A stretch of 64,000 bases of DNA, taken from positions 310,001 through 374,000 of the forward strand of contig JANQJU010000033.1 in the NCBI GenBank assembly GCA_028281495.1. The letters are read 5' to 3'. Made by a program: the position numbers and the translations under genes. The notes under the pieces are model-generated. The model ran no database searches and was not told the origin of the DNA. It saw nothing but the letters and a program-made list of their open reading frames with translations. The first letter of the stretch is position 1, and every line of letters starts with the position of its first letter. The DNA comes from SAR324 cluster bacterium (GTDB taxonomy: Bacteria > SAR324 > NAC60-12). Of this stretch, positions 51,949 to 59,311 are shown piece by piece.

Positions 51949-52839
51949 TTACAGTAGGTTATGATCTCGAAGCCATTCGGCAACGACCTGCTCTAACGGT
52001 AGCTCTTTTATGTCTACCAAGTAGTTCAGCCGAATCATTGTCGCTTGATCAATCAACGGCCCCACTCGGTTCGCAATTTCTACGAGCCCTGGAAATCGAT
52101 CTGCGGTGCTCTGAAGCAATGTAGGAGCGGCATTATAAACAGGAAAAAATGCTTGGTTGTCTTCCAACACAACCAAATCGAATTGTTGGATTTGTGGATC
52201 CGTTCCAAACCCCATCCCTACATTGATTTGATCCCGTAACAACGAACCGTAGATTGCGCTATGCCCCATAATACGAATCTCTTTGGGAACCTTGAAACCA
52301 TAATATGATGCAATTCTTCCAAACCCGTCCGGCCGGACTGAAAACGAACGATGCATACCAAAAACAAGTGTTGGTGCCTCTTCCAAAACTCGCCCCAAAT
52401 CGGACAATCTCCATAAATTGTGTTTTTCTGCTAAACTACGCTTCACCACTAACATGAAAGTGTTGTTGAGGCTCGATCGATTCAACCACAAAACCCCATT
52501 CTTCTCATCCAATTGGCGTACTTTATTGAACAATTTGTCAGGATGATTGGAAAGACGGATATCCGATTGTCGCAACAAGGCTCGATAAGCAGTGCCCGTA
52601 TACTCCCAGTAGATGTGAATTTGCTGATCTAGCAGGTCTCGTCTCAAGTTCTTGGTCAACAAATTAAGGCGTTCTTCGACCACAAACCCCTCTTTCTGAA
52701 GAAGCATGGTGAGGGAGCGCGTTAAGATATGACTTTCTGTAAAATTTTTTCCCCCAATTATTATTTTGGAAGATTCAGCACTCACGGATTGTATGAGTGA
52801 CCACCACAAGCATATGAAAAATAATATCACTCGGTGCAT
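51949..52839 (-). CDS. OpuC/OsmF-like periplasmic binding protein
   Basis: A 296-residue exported protein with a signal peptide (to about SAES) and the glycine-betaine/choline-type binding domain (PF04069): IIIGGKNFTESHILTRSLTMLL near the start and DQQIHIYWEYTGTAYRALL soon after, then GFGTDPQIQQFDLVVLEDN. Members bind quaternary amines or related osmolytes. No permease or ATPase gene is beside it, so as with two other binding proteins in this window it may serve a sensor, possibly the membrane protein encoded about 120 bases downstream. Confidence 0.87.
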   Translation of the reverse strand: MHRVILFFICLWWSLIQSVSAESSKIIIGGKNFTESHILTRSLTMLLQKEGFVVEERLNLLTKNLRRDLLDQQIHIYWEYTGTAYRALLRQSDIRLSNHPDKLFNKVRQLDEKNGVLWLNRSSLNNTFMLVVKRSLAEKHNLWRLSDLGRVLEEAPTLVFGMHRSFSVRPDGFGRIASYYGFKVPKEIRIMGHSAIYGSLLRDQINVGMGFGTDPQIQQFDLVVLEDNQAFFPVYNAAPTLLQSTADRFPGLVEIANRVGPLIDQATMIRLNYLVDIKELPLEQVVAEWLRDHNLL

Positions 52840-53085
52840 CGATAACGCCTTTTTGCTGAAGGTTAATCATATCAATCAGTTAGACTACTTATTTTATAAG
52901 ATAAACTTCACAAAATAACAACCTCTCTCTTTACTTATGAATCCTTTAACCTTGGGCTAGATATTTTGCTACCTGTGGAAGAATCGGCTCAATCCATCTG
53001 TCAGCCAGCTTGAGGATTTCCCTAAAAATATGAGAAAGTGTTCCCGCGTTTGATCGTATCTTACACATTTTTGAAGAAGGCTCAT

Positions 53086-54369
53086 ATGACACACTACCAA
53101 GCATATTCTCTTCCACACCTATCGCGATTGCCACAACTCAATCAGCTTTCCAATCATCAAAAATTCGAGATGGAAGTCGTCGCTCATGTCTTTCCCTTTA
53201 AAACGAACAATTACGTCATGGAACAGCTGATTCATTGGGAGGATGTTCCAAACGATCCGCTATTTCTGCTTACTTTTCCTCAGAAAAAAATGCTCCTTCC
53301 TCATCATTTTGAAAAAATGTCACGTGTGCTTCAGGATGGCAGCAGCAAACAAACTGTTAGGGAGGTCGCTAACGAAATCCGCTGGGAGCTGAACCCACAT
53401 CCTGCAGGACAAAAAGAAGCCAACCTCCCGATTTTGGATGGAGTCCCTCTCAATGGAATACAGCACAAATATCGAGAGACAGTCCTGTTTTTCCCCAGCC
53501 AAGGACAGACCTGCCATGCGTATTGCTCCTTCTGTTTCCGATGGCCTCAATTTGTCGGTATCAACGAATTGAAATTTGCCACCAGAGAAATGGATCTATT
53601 GATTAAATATATCCATCAACACCCAGAAATAACTGATGTTTTGTTTACTGGAGGAGATCCATTAATCATGAAAACCAAAACATTAGCGGCTTATATTCGC
53701 GAGTTGTTAAAGGCGGAGCTGCCCAATTTACAAACAATTCGTATTGGAACCAAAGCGCTCAGCTATTGGCCATATCGATTTCTTACAGACCCAGATGCCC
53801 ATGAACTTTTGATGTTATTTCGAGAAGTGACCTACAGCGGAAAGCATCTAGCATTCATGGCGCATTTCAATCACCCAAGAGAGTTACAAAATGAAACCGT
53901 TCAATTGGCCATTCAGCGAATTCATGAAACAGGCGCGGAAATTCGCACTCAATCTCCTATATTAGCTCATATCAACGACCACCCAGCAACCTGGGCAACG
54001 TTGTGGAAAGAGCAAGTCCGCCTGAACTGCATACCGTATTACATGTTTGTCGTTCGAGATACTGGGGCACAGCATTATTTCGGAATCAATTTGGAAAAAG
54101 CGTGGAACATATTCAGAGAGGCCTATCAAACTGTAAGTGGAATTGGACGTACTGTGCGAGGTCCTAGCCTCTCCACCCATCCCGGTAAAGTGCAAGTCCT
54201 GGGTGTGCAAGAAATTAAAGGAGAAAAAGTGTTCATGCTACAATTTTTACAGGCACGGGAACCCAACAGGGTGTTACGCCCTTTCTTCGCGAAATACGAT
54301 CCGGATGCCGTTTGGCTGGATGATCTCCGACCAGCATTTGGTGAAAAAAAATTCTTTTTTGAAGACTAA
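53086..54369 (+). CDS. KamA-family radical SAM protein (lysine 2,3-aminomutase-like)
   Basis: About 427 residues from the ATG at 53086 (GAAGG before it); an upstream start at 53038 is less likely. The cluster Cys are in QTCHAYCSFCFRWPQ (CxxxCxxC) near residue 145, followed by VLFTGGDPLIMKTK (SAM-binding GGD). The PLP-binding Lys is probably that of SLSTHPGKVQVLG near 370. These enzymes use SAM, a 4Fe-4S cluster and PLP to shift an amino group. Without the usual beta-lysine partners nearby, the true substrate is open. Confidence 0.88.
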   Translation: MTHYQAYSLPHLSRLPQLNQLSNHQKFEMEVVAHVFPFKTNNYVMEQLIHWEDVPNDPLFLLTFPQKKMLLPHHFEKMSRVLQDGSSKQTVREVANEIRWELNPHPAGQKEANLPILDGVPLNGIQHKYRETVLFFPSQGQTCHAYCSFCFRWPQFVGINELKFATREMDLLIKYIHQHPEITDVLFTGGDPLIMKTKTLAAYIRELLKAELPNLQTIRIGTKALSYWPYRFLTDPDAHELLMLFREVTYSGKHLAFMAHFNHPRELQNETVQLAIQRIHETGAEIRTQSPILAHINDHPATWATLWKEQVRLNCIPYYMFVVRDTGAQHYFGINLEKAWNIFREAYQTVSGIGRTVRGPSLSTHPGKVQVLGVQEIKGEKVFMLQFLQAREPNRVLRPFFAKYDPDAVWLDDLRPAFGEKKFFFED

Positions 54370-54482
54370 ATCACCCTCGTGGAATTCGATTGCACTCTCC
54401 TAGAAAAGGCGTTAAAAATTCCCTATTATTTATGGTTTGAACCCAACACACTGCTTTACAACCCTAAGATTAGCGAGGCGAT

Positions 54483-54578
54483 ATGCATGAACTGAACACC
54501 TTAGCAAGCTTCTTCGTTTTATCCGGTGTCTACGTTTCCATTTTCTATGTATGGGAATGGATTTTTATGGAAAAATAG
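54483..54578 (+). CDS. 31-residue hydrophobic peptide (probable small membrane protein)
   Basis: A short frame starting MHELNTLASFFVLSGVYVSI and ending with FYVWEWIFMEK, with GAGG five bases before its ATG and the next gene's ATG seven bases after its stop. It has one membrane helix. The tight spacing to the lipoprotein gene and a good start site suggest it is real. CcmD-like proteins look similar, but no cytochrome maturation genes are near. Confidence 0.6.
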   Translation: MHELNTLASFFVLSGVYVSIFYVWEWIFMEK

Positions 54579-54584
54579 GAAGAA

Positions 54585-55340
54585 ATGAACCGAGTATCTT
54601 TTGCATTTTTTCGTTCATTCCTGGGCCTCACCATTATTTTTCCTTCTTTGGTGGGGTGCTTTTCTTCCACTCAAGTTGCCCCCCCTCCTCCCGCTAAAGT
54701 TGCTTTAATCTCTGAAACCCTGCCCCACTACAGTGCTTCTGGTAAGATTTTACTGGCCACCCAAGGTGAAAAAAATTCAGGTGACTTGGAATTCAGTCTC
54801 TCTTCGAATTTAGAAGGTCGTTTACAAATTTTTGTCCCAGTACTGGGGACGCTATTGTACGAGATTCGGGTCGATCCACAGCAATTCATGATGCTGGATT
54901 ATCGAGAAAAAGCCTATTGGCTGGATGCCAATGTGGCCCTCGTTCGTGAGGATTGGCTGGGTATGGATCTCACGTTGGAAGAATTGAGCTGGATCATCTG
55001 GGGGCGTATCCCACAAGACCACTTCCAAGCCTGGAAAGGAAAGTTTTCTTCAGAATCCACTGTCGAATTGATTCAAAACGAAACCAAGTTCACACTCACC
55101 CTCGCTCCCAATGGTTTGATACAAGGTATGGTCAAACAGTGGAGAGAAACCGTGTTGTATGAAGTCCAAATTCGCGATTATACGACCAACACAAAGCAAG
55201 TATTGCCTCGTCGCATTCAGGTCGTTCAAAAAAGCAAAGGCAATCGCTTGGTATTGGTGATGAGTGAAATCAACGAAGATGAGGCTTCGACACCGTTCCC
55301 TGGCTTTCAACCGCCAGAAGGACTACGTTCAGTTTATTGA
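54585..55340 (+). CDS. Outer-membrane lipoprotein, LolB-like
   Basis: A 251-residue lipoprotein with lipobox LVGC (lipid Cys near 24) and a proline run just after it (APPPPAK). The rest is strand-rich: ASGKILLATQGEKNSGDLEFSLS, RLQIFVPVLGTLLYEIRVD, YWLDANVAL, PRRIQVV, which is the order of the LolB/DUF4292 half-barrel. LolB receives lipoproteins in the outer membrane; the assignment is by shape, not by strict motif. AGGAAG lies before the ATG, and the 31-residue peptide is upstream of it. Confidence 0.7.
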   Translation: MNRVSFAFFRSFLGLTIIFPSLVGCFSSTQVAPPPPAKVALISETLPHYSASGKILLATQGEKNSGDLEFSLSSNLEGRLQIFVPVLGTLLYEIRVDPQQFMMLDYREKAYWLDANVALVREDWLGMDLTLEELSWIIWGRIPQDHFQAWKGKFSSESTVELIQNETKFTLTLAPNGLIQGMVKQWRETVLYEVQIRDYTTNTKQVLPRRIQVVQKSKGNRLVLVMSEINEDEASTPFPGFQPPEGLRSVY

Positions 55341-55375
55341 GTTGTCTCTTATCGATCAAGGAAGACTGAGGGAGT

Positions 55376-55699
55376 ATGCGAAGATTTCGAAAAGGGAAGT
55401 TGCGATTATTCTTGATAGGGATTGTTGGGAACCTACTGATGTTGGGATGTCAAGCTTCGAGTCCGCCTCATTCCTTTTCATCGTTCCCTACCAAAGACCA
55501 ACAAGACATTCTATTCATCTGCAATAACATTCATGCGTTGTCGGAATTGCCCGGTCGATCATTCATCAAAAGTGCCCGACCGGAAATACTAGAAATTACC
55601 GATTCTACGATCACTGTATATTTTTCCAATGACTACACACACACGGTCGGTCGTGATCCTTCAGTCACGATTGCCCCAGGCACTTATCGGTGCTTGTAA
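55376..55699 (+). CDS. Small hypothetical lipoprotein
   Basis: A 107-residue protein with a basic start (MRRFRKGKLRLF), lipobox LMLGC (lipid Cys25) and a short soluble part without known family, ending in APGTYRCL. The ribosome site (GAGGGAG) is very close to the ATG. It follows the LolB-like gene by about 35 bases on the same strand and is convergent with the zinc-uptake operon. Confidence 0.65.
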   Translation: MRRFRKGKLRLFLIGIVGNLLMLGCQASSPPHSFSSFPTKDQQDILFICNNIHALSELPGRSFIKSARPEILEITDSTITVYFSNDYTHTVGRDPSVTIAPGTYRCL

Positions 55700-55712
55700 G
55701 CTGGTCATTCCC

Positions 55713-56192
55713 TCATTGAAACGGATTGTAGAAGACTCCTGGTATCTCGTACGATTCAAGGTTCAGTCCTTCCATTTGAAAACCTGCTGCCCCGTATTCG
55801 CTAGGCCCATTGACCACTTGGAGTTGTCCAGAGATCCATACCGGACCAAAGAAATCTTCGATAGGTGCTTCTTCCACTAGAATCACATGAACCAATTGAT
55901 TGGGGGGTGGAGGGGGAACGTGGATACACATCCCTGCACTGGGTACGAGCAAAAACTCTTTCACTGAGTGCATACTGCTTCCAGATAACGGTACTGGAAA
56001 ACCCGCAATTTTCACTACTTGAGTGTTCAATTGGGTTAACTTGTTGTCCATCTTGCCGGTTTGGTAGTCCAGGCCACGAAGAGACTCCCAATTGATTTCT
56101 TTTTCTAGGTTATTGGCCCAGACAGAAGAAAGAGAGAGCCAACCCATGCAGAAAATCAAAATAAGGAATTTACCAAAGTTTTGGTGTTTCAT
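55713..56192 (-). CDS. DUF3299 family exported protein (Zrg operon)
   Basis: About 159 residues from the ATG at 56192 (AGGAG before it). Signal peptide to about VWA, then the DUF3299 pattern: INWESLRGLDY, VKIAGFPVPL, VKEFLLVPSAGMCIHVPPPPPNQLVHV and a final GFQMEGLNLESY. The CxH in the middle is the likely metal ligand. It is last in a leftward block with permease, ATPase and His-rich protein, the same set as the Vibrio zinc-uptake Zrg locus, so it is probably a periplasmic helper for that transport. Confidence 0.85.
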   Translation of the reverse strand: MKHQNFGKFLILIFCMGWLSLSSVWANNLEKEINWESLRGLDYQTGKMDNKLTQLNTQVVKIAGFPVPLSGSSMHSVKEFLLVPSAGMCIHVPPPPPNQLVHVILVEEAPIEDFFGPVWISGQLQVVNGPSEYGAAGFQMEGLNLESYEIPGVFYNPFQ

Positions 56193-56214
56193 AGAGACTC
56201 CTATGCAAGTGATG

Positions 56215-57477
56215 CTAAATTCGGATGGTGAGTCCATCGGCTAGGGAGTGTCTATAGGCCTGCCATGCTGGAATGAATCCAATGAGCACAGCCACACTCA
56301 CCACCCCACCGAGTATGGCACAGTCATATAAAGATAGCATCTGAATGGGCAGAAATAAATTCCATTGGCGCTCAATCCAGGGTTGTCCAAGAAAAAGGCA
56401 GCCATATAACAATGCCACCCCCAACAGACCTCCCATCAAGGCTAAAAAGAGAGCTTCCCCAACCAGCAACCCAAAAATATGCCAGGGCCGTGCTCCTACT
56501 GAGCGCAAGATTGCCATTTCTCGACGACGTTCATTCAAGGAAGTGAGCAATGCGGTGAGCATGCCCATCAAACCGGTTAACACCACAAAAATTGATATCA
56601 AGCGAAGCGAATTCTCTGCAATGCTGAAGGTACGCCATAACGATTGCAAGGTCGCTCCTGGCAACACCGCCATCAATGGTTCCTCCCGATATTCATTAGC
56701 CGCTCGCTGAATCTTGAAGATGCCAAACTTCGACTGCAACCCCACCAAAAAAGCGGTGATGGTTTTGGGCTGAAGATTCATTTGGAGTGCTTGTTCGGCA
56801 CTCACTTCTTGCCCCTCAGCAGGGGGCACTCCTTCTTGCCAATCGATATGGATGGCTTCGATACCTTGCAGGCTTACATGAATGGTTTGATCCACTGGGG
56901 TTCCTGTTGGTTTTAGAATTCCTACCACCCGGAAGGGTTTGTCTGCATGATCAAAGAAGGAGACTTCGCTCACACCATGTGCCAACACAATCTTTTGCCC
57001 CATCTGGTATTTCAGTTTACGAGCCACTTCGGCCCCCAACACGGCATCATAGACTTCCTGAAACGGACGGCCCTCGACAAATTCCAGGGTCCGCTTTTGC
57101 CCAAACTGGAAATACTGAAAATAATCCTGTGTGGTTCCCAAAACACGATAACCACGATGTGAGTCGCCTAAGGATAAAGGAATGGTCCATTTGATATCTT
57201 TGAGTCGTACAAAATCCTGATAACTTTCCCACGAAATGTTGTTGGTGGCATTGCCGATGCGAAACACCGCATACAAAAGCAACTGGGTGGGGCCGGTTCG
57301 GGCACCAATAATCAAGTCCGTTCCGCTGATCGTATTTTGGAAACTTGACCGGGCACCAGAGCGAATCTTTTCCACTCCCAAAAGTAAGGTAATGCTGAAG
57401 GCAATGGCCGTAACTGTGAGAAAAACGGTAACCTTGCGGTTCAGTAGACTACGTAAAGTGAGGGTGAGGATTGGCAT
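56215..57477 (-). CDS. FtsX/MacB-type ABC transporter permease (Zrg operon)
   Basis: A 420-residue permease with four membrane helices: one at the start (LLNRKVTVFLTVTAIAFSITLL), a large periplasmic part with family segments (GADLIIGARTG-like SGTDLIIGARTG; VVGILKPTGTPVDQTIHVSL), and three near the C-terminus (RLISIFVVLTGLMGMLTALL onward). Such FtsX-like permeases do not form a usual import channel but transmit ATP energy to the periplasm. It sits between the ATPase gene (six bases away) and the DUF3299 gene. Confidence 0.92.
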   Translation of the reverse strand: MPILTLTLRSLLNRKVTVFLTVTAIAFSITLLLGVEKIRSGARSSFQNTISGTDLIIGARTGPTQLLLYAVFRIGNATNNISWESYQDFVRLKDIKWTIPLSLGDSHRGYRVLGTTQDYFQYFQFGQKRTLEFVEGRPFQEVYDAVLGAEVARKLKYQMGQKIVLAHGVSEVSFFDHADKPFRVVGILKPTGTPVDQTIHVSLQGIEAIHIDWQEGVPPAEGQEVSAEQALQMNLQPKTITAFLVGLQSKFGIFKIQRAANEYREEPLMAVLPGATLQSLWRTFSIAENSLRLISIFVVLTGLMGMLTALLTSLNERRREMAILRSVGARPWHIFGLLVGEALFLALMGGLLGVALLYGCLFLGQPWIERQWNLFLPIQMLSLYDCAILGGVVSVAVLIGFIPAWQAYRHSLADGLTIRI

Positions 57478-57483
57478 GCGGAA

Positions 57484-58209
57484 TCAATCGTGTGAGAGCT
57501 GGTTGACTTGGTTGAGTTCTGGCAACGACAAAGACCGATCAAAAACTGAAGCCAATGCGGAGTCATGACTGACAAACAGCAACGTGGTATTAGCCGCTTC
57601 ACATTCTTTGAAAAGCAGTTTGAGGAAGGCAGCCCGAGTGTCGGTATCTAATGCCGAGGTGGGTTCATCGGCAATGATGAGTTCGGGGCGTCCGATCAAG
57701 GCACGAGCTGCGGCCACCCTCTGCTGTTGCCCGACGCTGAGTTCGGTGATGGAACGCTGAAGTAAAGCGGGGTCCTTTAGATCCAACGCATTGAGGAGAC
57801 GTAACCCTTCTGCCGTCAAGTCTGTGGTCTCCTTCAGTGCCCGGTCACGACGCAACTTAGCAAAACGACAGGGCAACAACACATTCTCAATCACAGACAA
57901 GTAGGGAATCAGGTTAAACATTTGAAAGATGAATCCAATATGAGAAGCCCTGAATTTGTCCCGCTTCCCTCCTTTCCATTGATGCAGAGGTTGGCCTAGC
58001 ACTGAAACGGTACCACTCTGGGCACTCAATACGCCGCCAATCAATCCCAACAGTGTGGTTTTTCCACTCCCGCTAGGGCCTTTGAGGAAAACTCGCTCTC
58101 CTGGAAAGACCTGGAACTCTGAAATATCCAGAATGGGTGACTCCGTTTGGGAGGAATTCCACGAAAATCGTACTTGATTCAGTTCAATGATAGGCGTTGT
58201 TTCATTCAT
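57484..58209 (-). CDS. LolD/MacB-type ABC ATPase (Zrg operon)
   Basis: A 241-residue nucleotide-binding subunit. Walker A GPSGSGKTT, Q-loop FIFQMFNLIPYLSVIEN, signature LSVGQQQRVAAARAL, Walker B LIIADEPTSALD and H-loop LLFVSHD are all in order. It drives the FtsX-like permease encoded six bases downstream. The Zrg-like context suggests zinc uptake, but by sequence alone it is close to lipoprotein-release and macrolide-type ATPases. Confidence 0.95.
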   Translation of the reverse strand: MNETTPIIELNQVRFSWNSSQTESPILDISEFQVFPGERVFLKGPSGSGKTTLLGLIGGVLSAQSGTVSVLGQPLHQWKGGKRDKFRASHIGFIFQMFNLIPYLSVIENVLLPCRFAKLRRDRALKETTDLTAEGLRLLNALDLKDPALLQRSITELSVGQQQRVAAARALIGRPELIIADEPTSALDTDTRAAFLKLLFKECEAANTTLLFVSHDSALASVFDRSLSLPELNQVNQLSHD

Positions 58210-58253
58210 ACTGCTTGCTTGGCCAACGATAGGAACTCATCGCATACGCATCA

Positions 58254-59060
58254 CTACATACGAATCACTATGTCGTTCTGAGTAAGTTCTGAAGATGTTT
58301 GACGCGTGGCTGTGACCATCTGCACATCCAATTCTGCGATTGTTTTGAACTCTCGCATGAGGTGCACTTGGATCGCTTTCAACGCGTCTGGATTTTCACA
58401 ATGAAATTCGTACATCGCATGCACCTCGGAATGGGATTCCTCCATTTCATCGGCATGCTCCTCATGTTCGCCATGCGCATGTTCGTCTTTGTCATGTTTG
58501 TGTTCGTCCTCGTGTTTTTCATGCGCATGTTCGTCTTTGTGTTCGTCTTCATGCTCATCGTGTGCGTGCTCTTCTTTGTCATGTTTGTGTTCGTCCTCAT
58601 GTTCGTCATGCGCATGTTCGTCTTTGTGTTCGTCCTCGTGTTCGCCATGCGCATGTTCGTCTTTGTGTTCGTCCTCATGCTCATCATGTGCGTGTTCGTC
58701 ATGCTCGTGTTCGTCGTGTGCTTCGTTAAGCATCGTTATGTTGACTTGGATATTCTCGCTATGGCAATCAGCATTCGAGTCGAAACCGAACATTTTGTTG
58801 CTTTCTTTCAATTTCTTGATCGCTTGCTGAACTTGCTGCGTTTCTGCTTCTGTTCGGGCTTTATGCTCAAATCCCACAATATCAATTGCAGGAATTTCCA
58901 GTTCAATGCGTAGCTCTTTGCCTTCCATGACCAAATTGAGCTTCCCTTGCCCATGTAAATGCGATCCATGCTGTCGGCTCTCGTGTTGATCGGCAAATAG
59001 AATTGACACCCCACCCAATTGAAGTGCGAAGATCATACAAATTATCCAAGCTGGTTTCAT
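58254..59060 (-). CDS. Histidine-rich zinc-binding periplasmic protein (DUF2796, ZrgA-like)
   Basis: About 268 residues from the ATG at 59060 (GAGGAAG before it). Signal peptide to about LFA, then the DUF2796 domain split by a very long insert: HGSHLHGQGKLNLVMEG, IDIVGFEHKART and, after the insert, YEFHCENPDALKAI. The insert (about residues 115-205) is a His/Asp/Glu run built from DEHAHGEHEDEHK-like units with more than 30 His, a strong metal sink. ZrgA binds zinc for the ATPase-permease pair that follows. A palindrome before the gene may be a metal-sensing operator. Confidence 0.92.
   Translation of the reverse strand: MKPAWIICMIFALQLGGVSILFADQHESRQHGSHLHGQGKLNLVMEGKELRIELEIPAIDIVGFEHKARTEAETQQVQQAIKKLKESNKMFGFDSNADCHSENIQVNITMLNEAHDEHEHDEHAHDEHEDEHKDEHAHGEHEDEHKDEHAHDEHEDEHKHDKEEHAHDEHEDEHKDEHAHEKHEDEHKHDKDEHAHGEHEEHADEMEESHSEVHAMYEFHCENPDALKAIQVHLMREFKTIAELDVQMVTATRQTSSELTQNDIVIRM
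58450..58722 (-). repeat. His/Asp/Glu-coding tandem repeats in the zrgA-like gene
   Basis: Units encoding HAHDEHEDEHK-like peptides recur with small changes over 270 bases. The DNA is strongly biased (GA-rich on the coding strand) and is likely to vary in copy number. Confidence 0.85.
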
Positions 59061-59094
59061 GTCTTCCTCGTCGTTGTAATGAAGATTTTTTAAA

Positions 59095-59112
59095 TGCAAC
59101 TAAATTGCAATT
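59095..59112. promoter_or_regulatory. Inverted repeat before the zrgA-like gene (possible Zur-type site)
   Basis: TGCAA (59095-59099) and TTGCA (59105-59109) form a small palindrome about 35 bases before the start codon, in A/T-rich DNA; a second ATGCAATTAAAT lies near 59179. Zinc-uptake genes are usually under Zur, so this is a candidate site. The match to the enterobacterial Zur box is poor. Confidence 0.4.
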
Positions 59113-59311
59113 AGATGATAAAAAATTTTCTTTAAACTAGAAAAATCCAAAGTTCAATACTTCTTTATCGCACTGAATATGCAATTAAATGGAAACTCTT
59201 CCAACCTAAAATTCTCACAAAGGGCTGTTGCAGATAGCTCAGCCGAGATGCCTTACGTGTTTTCGTAGAAGGGTTTCCTATGGGGAAAAGAATGGAAGTA
59301 GATTCGGCGGA

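Noticed and set aside
52946..53134. 62-codon minus-strand frame before the KamA-family gene
   Set aside because: It overlaps the start of a well-supported gene and has no ribosome site; the helical end could be chance.
58299..58913. Plus-strand frame rich in Phe, Val and Met across the His-rich repeat
   Set aside because: It is the mirror of the GA-rich His/Glu repeat on the coding strand, not a gene.
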